DNA of 64,000 bases from assembly GCA_009838645.1 (NCBI GenBank), contig VXRC01000001.1, forward strand, positions 1 to 64,000, given 5' to 3'. A program made the position numbers and the translations under genes. Within the stretch, counting starts at the first letter, position 1; each line of letters starts with the position of its first letter. The notes beneath the pieces were generated by a model. The model worked only from the letters and a program-made list of their open reading frames with translations, ran no database searches and was not told where the DNA came from. The DNA is from Gemmatimonadota bacterium (GTDB lineage: Bacteria; JAAXHH01). Below are positions 8,375 through 15,285 of the stretch, in pieces.

Positions 8375-8857
8375 ATGCCCGATATCTTCGATCCGCGTAA
8401 GCGTAGTGAGATTATGGGCAAGATCAGAAGTACGGGCACCGCACCAGAAGTCCATTTGCAGCGTATGGTTCGGGCAATACTGGGCCACCGCTGGCGCATT
8501 GAGTACAACGTGGGTGATCTACCAGGGAAACCAGATGTACTCATTCCTACCCTGTCGCTCATTGTGTTCCTCGATAGCTGTTTCTTCCATCAATGCCCGC
8601 AGCACGGACGAATCCCAGACACTAATCAAGCCTACTGGAAGCCCAAGCTGGCGAAGAACGTCAAACGCGATAGAGCTAACCGTCGTAAATTAAGGTCAAT
8701 GGGTTACAGTGTGTGGCGGTTCTGGAGCCACGATTTGAACGGTCGCCGGATTGAGGTTACATATAGCAAACTAGAAAGGCGGCTCCTGCTGCGTGTGGAA
8801 ATGTGGAATCGACTAGGGAGACCAAGATCTCCGGGAGTCACTGTAGGACGTCTATAA
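8375..8857 (+). CDS. vsr: Very short patch repair (Vsr) endonuclease
   Basis: A 160-residue Vsr family endonuclease, which nicks DNA at T:G mismatches left by deamination of 5-methylcytosine. Visible features are the N-terminal RSEIMGKIRSTGT segment, LPGKPDVL with the catalytic Asp (residue 54), a FLDSCFFHQC block corresponding to the family's HGCFWHxH block, and YWKPKLAKNVKRDR. In that block the usual His-Gly is Asp-Ser and the intercalating Trp is Phe, so activity may differ from the E. coli enzyme. It sits directly behind the methyltransferase whose damage it would repair. Confidence 0.92.
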   Translation: MPDIFDPRKRSEIMGKIRSTGTAPEVHLQRMVRAILGHRWRIEYNVGDLPGKPDVLIPTLSLIVFLDSCFFHQCPQHGRIPDTNQAYWKPKLAKNVKRDRANRRKLRSMGYSVWRFWSHDLNGRRIEVTYSKLERRLLLRVEMWNRLGRPRSPGVTVGRL

Positions 8858-8977
8858 ACCAGCTATGCGAAGGGCAATCGGCTAGACAGTCTTTACGGCA
8901 ACGTAACACAGTACCTAGCACAAATAAGGGCACTGTAGACACTGCCAAAATGTTGTAAGTGCGTACAGCAGGATTCC

Positions 8978-9217
8978 ATGGAATTCCCGGAATTACCAAA
9001 CGGAGCCCCGAAAGTGACAGAGCGCAGACCACGTCCTCAAATGCCCACATTCGTGAAGGCCTTGATTGTCATGATGATAGGCATTCTTGCCGGTGGAACA
9101 TTAAATTTCATGCTTGGCGATCAGGGCGCCGATACGCCCGCCTTTGCGATCTACGGTGGGGTACTCGCACTCGTGATCTACATCGTACAAGCGCGATTGA
9201 GAGCGCGAAAGAAGTAG
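8978..9217 (+). CDS. Small two-helix membrane protein
   Basis: A 79-residue protein with a Pro/Arg-rich polar N-terminus, two hydrophobic stretches (about residues 25-45 and 54-70) and a basic C-terminal tail (RLRARKK), consistent with a two-pass inner-membrane protein. No family is recognised. An AGGA ribosome site precedes the ATG. It lies 120 bases after vsr and just before the hisC remnant, and its composition is closer to the backbone than to the island, so it may be a surviving native gene between two insertions. Confidence 0.6.
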   Translation: MEFPELPNGAPKVTERRPRPQMPTFVKALIVMMIGILAGGTLNFMLGDQGADTPAFAIYGGVLALVIYIVQARLRARKK

Positions 9218-9295
9218 GAAGCCGGTCTGGGTACAGGTGAGACGCAGGCGGGTAGCCGGAGGGAAGCGGATTGCAACCCGGTGGGAAGCTGGGAG

Positions 9296-9600
9296 CTACA
9301 CGGCCAGCACTTCCCGTAGTGCATCCAGAAAGGCATCGTTCTCTTCGGGCAGGCAACCCGATGGTGACCCGCAGGTCTCGTTCCAGCATGGGATACCAGC
9401 TCACGTCGAGAATCAGCACACCCCGGTCAATGAGTCCGTGGAAGATCTAGGTCACAGGACGTTCCGCCTCGAAGAGTATGAAGTTGGCGTGCGACGGTTA
9501 GGGTTAATTGCCGGCAGAGGTCCCGCAGGGCTTCGAAGACCCGTTGTCTTTCCGCCCGGATCATCGACGCACGTTCCTCGATCAGCGCATCGTGACCGAA
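9296..9600 (-). pseudogene. Decayed 3' end of hisC (remnant of a divergent copy)
   Basis: On the minus strand this segment encodes, in two frames interrupted by indels, the last ~100 residues of histidinol-phosphate aminotransferase. DALIEERASMIR, RQRVFEALRDL, ERDLRVTIGLP and the final VLA-stop all correspond to the intact hisC at 15286-16350. By eye about four bases in five match the intact gene, and many differences fall in third codon positions. Homology stops abruptly near 9600, inside hisC. The copy is in direct orientation with the intact hisC, so the two copies flank the Ubl operon, the peptidase and the GNAT gene. Confidence 0.88.
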
Positions 9601-9725
9601 CCTGAATGCACCGAGCGCGTCAACTACCAGATTCCGGTCTTCTGGCTGAAGAGAGACTTCGTGGCCATGTCGACCGTAACGAAACATGTCGGTTTCCACA
9701 ATAAAACATACGCATTCCCGTGGCG

Positions 9726-9869
9726 ATGAAAGAGGAGTCCGGTGAAGAAGGCATCTGGATATTAGGAACCACTTTCCGAATCAAGCAAGGGACCGACTTG
9801 CCGGAGGCGCTACAGGAGAGGGCCTTGCGGGCACGCCTGGTGGAGTTGGAGGCTAACCGAGAAAGGTGA
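9726..9869 (+). CDS. Short hypothetical ORF (47 aa)
   Basis: An open frame of 47 codons with a charged, Glu/Arg-rich product (ends LVELEANRER). There is no recognisable family and no strong ribosome site. It lies between the hisC remnant and the Ubl promoter. It could be a gene fragment left by the same rearrangement. Coding status is doubtful. Confidence 0.25.
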   Translation: MKEESGEEGIWILGTTFRIKQGTDLPEALQERALRARLVELEANRER

Positions 9870-9989
9870 CAGCCCGCATAAGCATTGTCGGGGCAGAAGT
9901 AACCTAACGCTGGGAGATTGGCTCAGTTGACCTGCCGGTCCACAGATACTCAGCGAAAGGCATTGGGTATATGTTGAACCGAGATAAAA

Positions 9990-10037
9990 AATTGTCAAAA
10001 AGCAATTGACATGCGAATAGGCAATGACTATATTGCC
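9990..10037 (+). promoter_or_regulatory. Sigma70 promoter with overlapping operator for the Ubl operon
   Basis: TTGACA (10006-10011) and TATATT (10029-10034) are separated by exactly 17 bases, a near-consensus housekeeping promoter with transcription expected to start near 10041. An inverted repeat GGCAAT-N6-ATTGCC (10020-10037) spans the -10 element. Two further half-sites, ATTGTC (9991-9996) and ATTGAC (10005-10010), are spaced 14 bases apart. This is a plausible binding array for the XRE regulator at the end of the operon (inference). An AAAGGAG ribosome site follows at 10062-10068. Confidence 0.75.
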
Positions 10038-10075
10038 CTTCGACACTAACAACCACCTTCCAAAGGAGCGAGAAA

Positions 10076-10345
10076 ATGACGACGAGAAACAATGATCCGC
10101 AGGTCATCGAAGTCAAGACTGTCACCATTGAAGTAAACGACCATAAGGTGGAGATGCATGGCGGACCAGCGACAGGCCTTGAGATAAAGGAGGCCGCGAT
10201 CAAACAGGGGGTCAGTATTCAACTGAACTTCGTTTTACAGGTCCAACTGCCGAACGGATCAAGCAAGGTAATCGGAGATGGGGACAAGGTACCATTGACT
10301 GATCACCTCGCCTTCACCGCTATCGCCGCGGATGACAATAGCTAG
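10076..10345 (+). CDS. Ubiquitin-like protein (multiubiquitin-domain family)
   Basis: An 89-residue protein resembling a single 'multiubiquitin' (prokaryotic Ubl) domain: VKTVTIEVNDHKVEMHG as the first beta hairpin, a TGLEIKEAAIKQGV helix, then strands ending in LTDHLAFTAIAADDNS. It is the first gene of an operon with an E2-like protein, a JAB-E1 fusion and an XRE regulator, the standard setting for bacterial Ubl conjugation modules. The C-terminus has no Gly-Gly and no glycine after residue 69, unlike Ubls that are adenylated at a terminal glycine. A strong promoter and AAAGGAG ribosome site precede it. Confidence 0.85.
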   Translation: MTTRNNDPQVIEVKTVTIEVNDHKVEMHGGPATGLEIKEAAIKQGVSIQLNFVLQVQLPNGSSKVIGDGDKVPLTDHLAFTAIAADDNS

Positions 10346-10354
10346 GGACGTCCA

Positions 10355-10741
10355 ATGAAACAAGATGTAGCTACCGCGATTGAGGAGTTGAAACGAGCGT
10401 TTCCGTCCTCCGTAGTATGTAGTTCGGAGGACGGAAGCGGGGGGGCGTACGTTGTTATCGAGAATGTCGAAATCGGGGATCGGTATCAGCCATCGACCAC
10501 TTGGCTTGGAGGCCATATCACGGCGCTATATCCATACGCCGACATATATCCACACTTCATTGGAGACGACGTAAGCCGAATAGACGGTGTGCCTTTTGAA
10601 CCGCCAATTACCGCCGGAGCTCAGTTCCTCGGTCGACCGGCCTTGCAGGTGTCTCGTCGCAATAACCATACTCAGAACTATCCTCAGACAGCGGTGGCGA
10701 AATTCGTTAAGGTATTACATTTCCTAGAGGAACTCCGATGA
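10355..10741 (+). CDS. E2/UBC-like protein (prokaryotic E2 family, probably family E)
   Basis: A 128-residue protein with E2-fold features: a helical start, strands through IENVEIGDRYQP, and ALYPYADIYPHF, which resembles the YP..P segment of ubiquitin-conjugating enzymes, then a C-terminal helix. The only cysteine is Cys22 near the N-terminus. None occurs at the position downstream of the YP segment where canonical E2s carry the thioester Cys, so it may be a UEV-like scaffold or use other chemistry. It begins 9 bases after the Ubl gene and its stop overlaps the JAB-E1 start (ATGA). The family assignment comes mostly from motif resemblance and operon context. Confidence 0.75.
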   Translation: MKQDVATAIEELKRAFPSSVVCSSEDGSGGAYVVIENVEIGDRYQPSTTWLGGHITALYPYADIYPHFIGDDVSRIDGVPFEPPITAGAQFLGRPALQVSRRNNHTQNYPQTAVAKFVKVLHFLEELR

Positions 10742-12105
10742 CTGCGGAGACTTGCGACATCCTGGTGACTTCCAAGCATCACCAGCAAATCATGAAGCAT
10801 CTGTATCCCGGCGATCATGATGAGTACGGTGCGATCCTTCGTGCTGGCGTCGTGCGCAATGGATCTTCCATGCGATTGTTGGTGCAAAACGTACAGCCGG
10901 CGGAATTCGGAACCGACTACGTCCCAGGCCAATACGGATACCGGGCACTCACACCTACCTTCATTCACAGAGAAATCATCAAGTGCCGGGATTCAGGCCT
11001 GGCTTACCTCGCAATTCACAACCATGGAAGTGATCGCAAAGTCGGATTCAGTAAAATCGATATCGATTCGCATAAACGCGGGTATCCGGCGCTCCTCGAT
11101 ATTGGCCGCGGAGTTCCGGTTGGTGCTCTAGTGTATGGCCACCGATCCGTGGCCGCTGATATCTGGCTGCCAGATGGTAGCCGTCGCACGCTTGGGTCAT
11201 ACCGTATCATCGGCAACGAGATTACAAGGCTTTACTCTCAACCCCGTCGAGCTCGTGGGTCGAAAAACGAGCACGATCGTCAAGTACGAATGTTCGGCTC
11301 AGCTGGACAACAGATCCTGAATGCGAGCAAGGTTGCTGTAATCGGGCTTGGTGGTGTAGGTTCGCTAGTGGCGGAATACCTCGCACGACTTGGGGTTGGG
11401 AATCTAGTACTCATCGATCCGGAAGAAATAGAACGCAGTAATCTTAGTCGTGTAGTTGGTGCTACAAGAATCGACGTTGAAATGGGTCAGCTCAAAACCC
11501 AGATTGCGGTTCGTCACATTCGGGAGATGGCGACAGATGCCACACTGCAGCCAATCGCCTTAGACGTTTCACGGAGGTCGGTTGCTCAGATTCTGCGTGA
11601 TTGTGACTTCATCTTCCTAGCCGCAGACTCCATGCGAGCCCGGCTTGTTGTCAATGCTCTTGCCCATCAGTACCTCATTCCAACGATACAAATGGGTGCA
11701 AAGATACGGAGGGGTAATCGTGGCAGACTTGATGATGCCATGTGTGCGGTGCGAAATATCAGACCGGGTATAGGCTGCCTATGGTGTAACGGTCTGATCG
11801 ATTCGACTCAGCTTGCTATTGAGGCAAAGTCGGACCAGGAACGAAAGAATCAGGCCTACGGTGTACAAGAAGCCAACCCTAGCGTGATCACTTTAAACGC
11901 AGTTGCTGCCGCCCATGCCGTTAACGACTTTCTGTTCGATTTTTTAGATCTTAGAAAAGATGAAACGGATACAGCCTTTCAGAACTTTCATTTCCATCAT
12001 AGCAAGATACAAAACGTTATTCCGCGCCACGATAAGGAATGTAGAGAATGCGTACACAGGTTGGCTATGGGCGACGCACTCGAACTACCGGTTGTGGAAG
12101 GATGA
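10738..12105 (+). CDS. JAB (JAMM) deubiquitinase-E1 activating enzyme fusion
   Basis: A 455-residue two-domain protein. Residues 1-160 are a JAB/MPN metalloprotease with a full JAMM set: Glu29, His94-x-His96-Gly, Ser105 and Asp108. Residues 180-445 are a ThiF/E1 adenylation domain: the HDRQVRMFG arginine segment, nucleotide loop GLGGVG (203-208), Asp227, Asn235-x-x-Arg238, and two CxxC pairs (347/350 and 435/438) that probably bind zinc. One protein could therefore both activate the Ubl and trim or remove it. It overlaps the E2-like gene by four bases. Both active sites look intact. A catalytic Cys for thioester formation is not obvious; Cys336 is one candidate. Confidence 0.93.
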   Translation: MTAETCDILVTSKHHQQIMKHLYPGDHDEYGAILRAGVVRNGSSMRLLVQNVQPAEFGTDYVPGQYGYRALTPTFIHREIIKCRDSGLAYLAIHNHGSDRKVGFSKIDIDSHKRGYPALLDIGRGVPVGALVYGHRSVAADIWLPDGSRRTLGSYRIIGNEITRLYSQPRRARGSKNEHDRQVRMFGSAGQQILNASKVAVIGLGGVGSLVAEYLARLGVGNLVLIDPEEIERSNLSRVVGATRIDVEMGQLKTQIAVRHIREMATDATLQPIALDVSRRSVAQILRDCDFIFLAADSMRARLVVNALAHQYLIPTIQMGAKIRRGNRGRLDDAMCAVRNIRPGIGCLWCNGLIDSTQLAIEAKSDQERKNQAYGVQEANPSVITLNAVAAAHAVNDFLFDFLDLRKDETDTAFQNFHFHHSKIQNVIPRHDKECRECVHRLAMGDALELPVVEG

Positions 12106-12195
12106 CGTGGTATCGCTGGACTTGGAAGTTTGTGCAAGGTCAATTCAATCATTGATTCTATTTCATATAGAGTGGGACAAAAAGGGAACCTGTCA

Positions 12196-12540
12196 ATGAC
12201 TCAGCGATTAGATTTCGACTTCGCAGCTTACTTTAAAGCACTCAGCACTACCGTGACCGCTCGAAGTCTTAGTTGGAAGAAGGTAAGTGAGCAAACCGGG
12301 GTCTCTCAGTCCACGCTATCTAGGATGTCAAAGGGCCGCCAACCAGACGCAGCCAGCCTTACGGCTCTCTCTGCGTGGTCAGGGCTCAACCCCGTAGATT
12401 TCACAAAAACTCCGAGGAACGAACCTGAAGCTGTTGCTAAGGTTACCAGGCTACTACGTGCGGACCCAAACCTTGATGAGGAAGGGGCTGACGCGCTCGA
12501 AGCCATCATCACGACGGCCTACGAGAAGCTCAAGCGGTAG
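12196..12540 (+). CDS. XRE-family helix-turn-helix regulator of the Ubl operon
   Basis: A 114-residue protein with an HTH_3-like domain at about residues 20-70 (SWKKVSEQTGVSQSTLSRMSKGRQP) and a short helical C-terminus. The ATG at 12196 is favoured by an AAAGGGA ribosome-site-like stretch; a longer frame from 12130 has a weaker context. It lies 90 bases after the JAB-E1 gene in the same direction, probably in the same transcript, and is a natural candidate to bind the inverted repeat over the operon promoter. It is convergent with the small protein at 12558-12752, only 17 bases away. Confidence 0.85.
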   Translation: MTQRLDFDFAAYFKALSTTVTARSLSWKKVSEQTGVSQSTLSRMSKGRQPDAASLTALSAWSGLNPVDFTKTPRNEPEAVAKVTRLLRADPNLDEEGADALEAIITTAYEKLKR

Positions 12541-12557
12541 ACAACAAACCTCAAGAC

Positions 12558-12752
12558 TTATTTGTCACTCTTGGACTGACGCGGAGTAGATGCGGTAACT
12601 CGTAATTGAGCAGCAAGTTTCTCCCTTTGCTTGACCTTCTCAGCGATTTTAGGGACAGCCTTTTTTAAAGCGCTGCGCAACTCATCTATTAGAGTCATGT
12701 CCACTTTAGCTGGACTGCACTTCTCCAGATACTTCTTGAGTTTGTCGTTCAC
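12558..12752 (-). CDS. Small charged helical protein coupled to the cysteine peptidase
   Basis: A 64-residue, Lys-rich, predominantly helical protein (MNDKLKKYLEKCSP... LRSALKKAVPKIAEKVKQREKL). No family is recognised. Its ATG overlaps the stop of the upstream peptidase gene by four bases, a tight coupling that suggests a dedicated partner such as an inhibitor, adaptor or substrate of the peptidase (inference). It contains one cysteine (Cys12). Confidence 0.6.
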   Translation of the reverse strand: MNDKLKKYLEKCSPAKVDMTLIDELRSALKKAVPKIAEKVKQREKLAAQLRVTASTPRQSKSDK

Positions 12753-14272
12753 TTTTCACCTCCGAGTTCTGAGGTTTCTGTGATCGTGTTGAGGGGTGCC
12801 GGCGACTCTAAGACAGGGCGAAGATTAAGTTCAATTCGTGGTAATGGTCCGAGACCAGTACGAGCGAGGTCGATAGCCGTGGGGTTCATTTCTACCGAAG
12901 ACCGGTCGAATACGTAAGCGACATCTCCATTGTGCAGCAGCCACATAGGGTATCGCTCCCAATGACTAGCAGTAGCGTCGACGATCACCCGCGCAGCAAC
13001 ATGTGCTGTTTGCCATTGAGTGAAACTACAGTACTCTACTACCCACACGTATTGAGCAGTATCCAAGTGCATCATCAGTCCCACAAGGGTGTCACCTAGC
13101 TGTGAGTGGTGAACTCGGGCATCTTCTCGAAGCCTTGATATGGTCGTAATGAAGTAACGCCGAAGCTGAAGCGGTTCAGTTTGGGAACTGCACATGCGTG
13201 TTACTACATCCTCGACCTCTTTACTAAATACTTCTATCGCGTCAGCGGGATAGTAAACCTTGTCCGGTAACGCGACGACGAAAGCGTCGAACGAGTCGGC
13301 TGTGTAGTTAGAGGTATTCGACGGTGTTCCTGTTGAATTCAGTGTGACGGTGCTATATGGAAGTAGGTTATCGTCAACGGCCAGAAAGTTATCCACTTGC
13401 GACCAGACGTGCGATGACGAACTACTTGGAAGAATCGGTTTTTGCAGCCAGCTATAGCCGACGGCAACGATGGCGTGTTCCTCGGCATGCATGGCTACGA
13501 AGAGTGGAAATCCTGACTCTAGATAGGCCAACATCTGAGAGAAGAACGCTTCGTCCGAGGAGGAACTGCACTTTCCAACAACTAATGGGTAGCAGCCGGA
13601 TGCCTGAAACACACGTTCGGCTCCATCTACATTGAAGCCCAGTGAGGGCACCAATCCGCCAGGATCGAATGGGGCGACTAGTTGTGTAATGTCGTGAACG
13701 AGGTATTCTCGATGTTGCGGGAACGTCTCGCTATAATACCGAAGTATGGCCCAACAGGCCACATGGGCGCACACAGCTATATCAACATGTTGGGCCATAG
13801 AAGGAAAACCCCATATGGGGAGTTGATGGCCAAGCAGGTTGACTGTGTGAGGTGACTGGATTGCACTTCCATGTGCACCGAGTCGGATGTTTGGCGAGAG
13901 CACTGATCGCCCTAAAGTGGCGACGATGGTTGGTCTCAGTACGATGTAGCCGAAGTAGTGGTCTTGTGGACGCTCGTCCGTAGATTTGATGTCTGACTTG
14001 ACGTCGTCATACAGAACCGAACCATCAAAGAAGTGCAGACGGACACAATCTGCTCGATACTGACGACCCTTCTTTGTATAAAAGTTGTAAAACGTGCTCC
14101 GATAGTCTTTGTCTACGTATCCGTGCTCCACAAGCACGCCTTTAACTGCAGCGGTGACCTCCAGCTTGAGATGTTGACTTATCTTCTTAGGGCCGAACTC
14201 CGGGTCCAACACTTCTATGAGTTGATCGTAGTCTTGGGGTCCCTGGATTTCGATCCAATCATAAGAGGCCAA
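12749..14272 (-). CDS. C39/papain-like cysteine peptidase, multidomain
   Basis: A 507-residue protein. The central region (about 155-345) resembles peptidase C39/papain folds: Gln161 before the nucleophile, Cys168 followed ten residues later by RYY exactly as in C39 proteins, His266 in EEHAIVAVGYS and Asp300/301 in FLAVDDN. The N-terminal ~150 residues and the C-terminal ~160 residues match no family I recognise. No signal peptide or ABC-transporter domain is present, so it is not a bacteriocin exporter. It is convergent with the Ubl operon and coupled to a 64-residue protein. Its location suggests it processes, removes or responds to the Ubl, but this is untested inference. Confidence 0.65.
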   Translation of the reverse strand: MASYDWIEIQGPQDYDQLIEVLDPEFGPKKISQHLKLEVTAAVKGVLVEHGYVDKDYRSTFYNFYTKKGRQYRADCVRLHFFDGSVLYDDVKSDIKSTDERPQDHYFGYIVLRPTIVATLGRSVLSPNIRLGAHGSAIQSPHTVNLLGHQLPIWGFPSMAQHVDIAVCAHVACWAILRYYSETFPQHREYLVHDITQLVAPFDPGGLVPSLGFNVDGAERVFQASGCYPLVVGKCSSSSDEAFFSQMLAYLESGFPLFVAMHAEEHAIVAVGYSWLQKPILPSSSSSHVWSQVDNFLAVDDNLLPYSTVTLNSTGTPSNTSNYTADSFDAFVVALPDKVYYPADAIEVFSKEVEDVVTRMCSSQTEPLQLRRYFITTISRLREDARVHHSQLGDTLVGLMMHLDTAQYVWVVEYCSFTQWQTAHVAARVIVDATASHWERYPMWLLHNGDVAYVFDRSSVEMNPTAIDLARTGLGPLPRIELNLRPVLESPAPLNTITETSELGGEK

Positions 14273-14779
14273 TATGAACCTTGCCTATCGGTTGCTACGT
14301 CCTCGTTTGGGACGTCATGAAGCGCTAAAGGTACAACACCACGAAATCAGATGTCTTCACCAAGTACTGCCGGACAGTGTTCACCTCGTGGAAATGTCGT
14401 CACTATAGGTGGTTGCTATCCTGTCGCAACGCGTGCCACACGTAGTTACGAGAAACCTACCAAAAGGTTTCGGTCAAAAATGCAACGGGCCAAGTGGTCT
14501 CGTACCGTACCAGGTTGCCATCACTTGAATTGTGCATACTCGCGGTACGTTCCTATTTCCGCTGTTCCCGTTATTTCCGTCTTGCAGAAGATAACTTGTC
14601 ACTATCTTTTGCCGTTGTTAGATGAGGCTTGTGAGGAATTCATGTCCACATGATATGCTGTAAATACAGTTAGCGCAATCGTGAACTAGAAGCCAGACAA
14701 TGCTGTCTTCACAAACACCGTGGGACTAAGCTGTTAATCTCGGTGACTACCGATCAGTTTAATCCAAAGTTAACAACCG
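14273..14779. other. Intergenic region at the right end of the island
   Basis: About 500 AT-richer bases upstream of the peptidase gene. A 100-codon frame at 14351-14653 is open, but its product is compositionally random-looking (many Cys, Arg, Ser) with no ribosome site, so I do not call it. The segment should contain the promoter for the peptidase operon; no clear -35/-10 pair stood out. Composition returns to backbone level near 14760, at the end of the GNAT gene. No tRNA or integrase was seen. Confidence 0.45.
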
Positions 14780-15280
14780 CTACGTATCGAGACGCAGCGT
14801 CCAGTTGTTCCACTTGTGGTCCGGCGAGCCATCCAGGGATCGATAGAACGCCTCGGCGGCGGCGTTCCCGGACATGACCGTCCAGATGACTTCGGACGCG
14901 ACTATTGACCGGGCATGCGCAGTCACCGACGCCATCAACGCCTTTCCCACGCCCATATTCCGGGCGGAATCGACGACAAACAGCTCTTTGAGCACGAGCT
15001 TTGGCCGAAGGGTGTAGGTCCAATGGATCGGATAGGTGACCGCCATCCCAACCAGCTCATCGTCGTGTTCGGCGACGAACGCGGTGAACAGCCGCTCATC
15101 CCCAAATCCGTGCTCGAGGATGCTCTCCCGCGTCACGGCGAACTGGTCGATGTAGTCTTCGTACCGCGCCAGCCCCTTCATGAGTTCGAGCAGGCGATCG
15201 GTGTCTTCCGGAACGGCTAACCTGACGTGCATTTGGAAACGTCCGACTTCGGGGGGACTTTGGATGATCCTGGCGATCAC
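14780..15280 (-). CDS. GNAT-family N-acetyltransferase
   Basis: A GNAT acetyltransferase of up to 166 residues with RLAVPEDTDRLLELM at the start, a VLKELFVVDSARNMGVGKALM acetyl-CoA pyrophosphate loop (motif A) and a C-terminal NAAAEAFYRSLD motif typical of the SAT1-like subgroup. A GTG at 15280 leaves five bases after hisC. An internal ATG at 15232 (MHVRLAV) is an equally sensible start because GNATs usually begin with that strand. It appears to be the last gene of a hisG-hisC-GNAT operon. The acceptor substrate is unknown. Confidence 0.85.
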   Translation of the reverse strand: MIARIIQSPPEVGRFQMHVRLAVPEDTDRLLELMKGLARYEDYIDQFAVTRESILEHGFGDERLFTAFVAEHDDELVGMAVTYPIHWTYTLRPKLVLKELFVVDSARNMGVGKALMASVTAHARSIVASEVIWTVMSGNAAAEAFYRSLDGSPDHKWNNWTLRLDT

Positions 15281-15285
15281 ACGAA

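Noticed and set aside
3968-8857. DISARM defence system
   Set aside because: A SNF2 helicase and a 5mC methyltransferase are present, but no drmA helicase, drmB DUF1998 protein or drmC phospholipase D gene is seen; ParB-like and GIY-YIG genes are not DISARM components.
12749-14272. Bacteriocin ABC transporter with C39 leader peptidase
   Set aside because: No ABC ATPase or membrane segments in the protein; only the peptidase-like core is shared.
14351-14653. 100-codon open frame upstream of the cysteine peptidase
   Set aside because: The product is compositionally random-looking, rich in Cys/Arg/Ser, without ribosome site or motif; it lies in a region expected to contain promoters.
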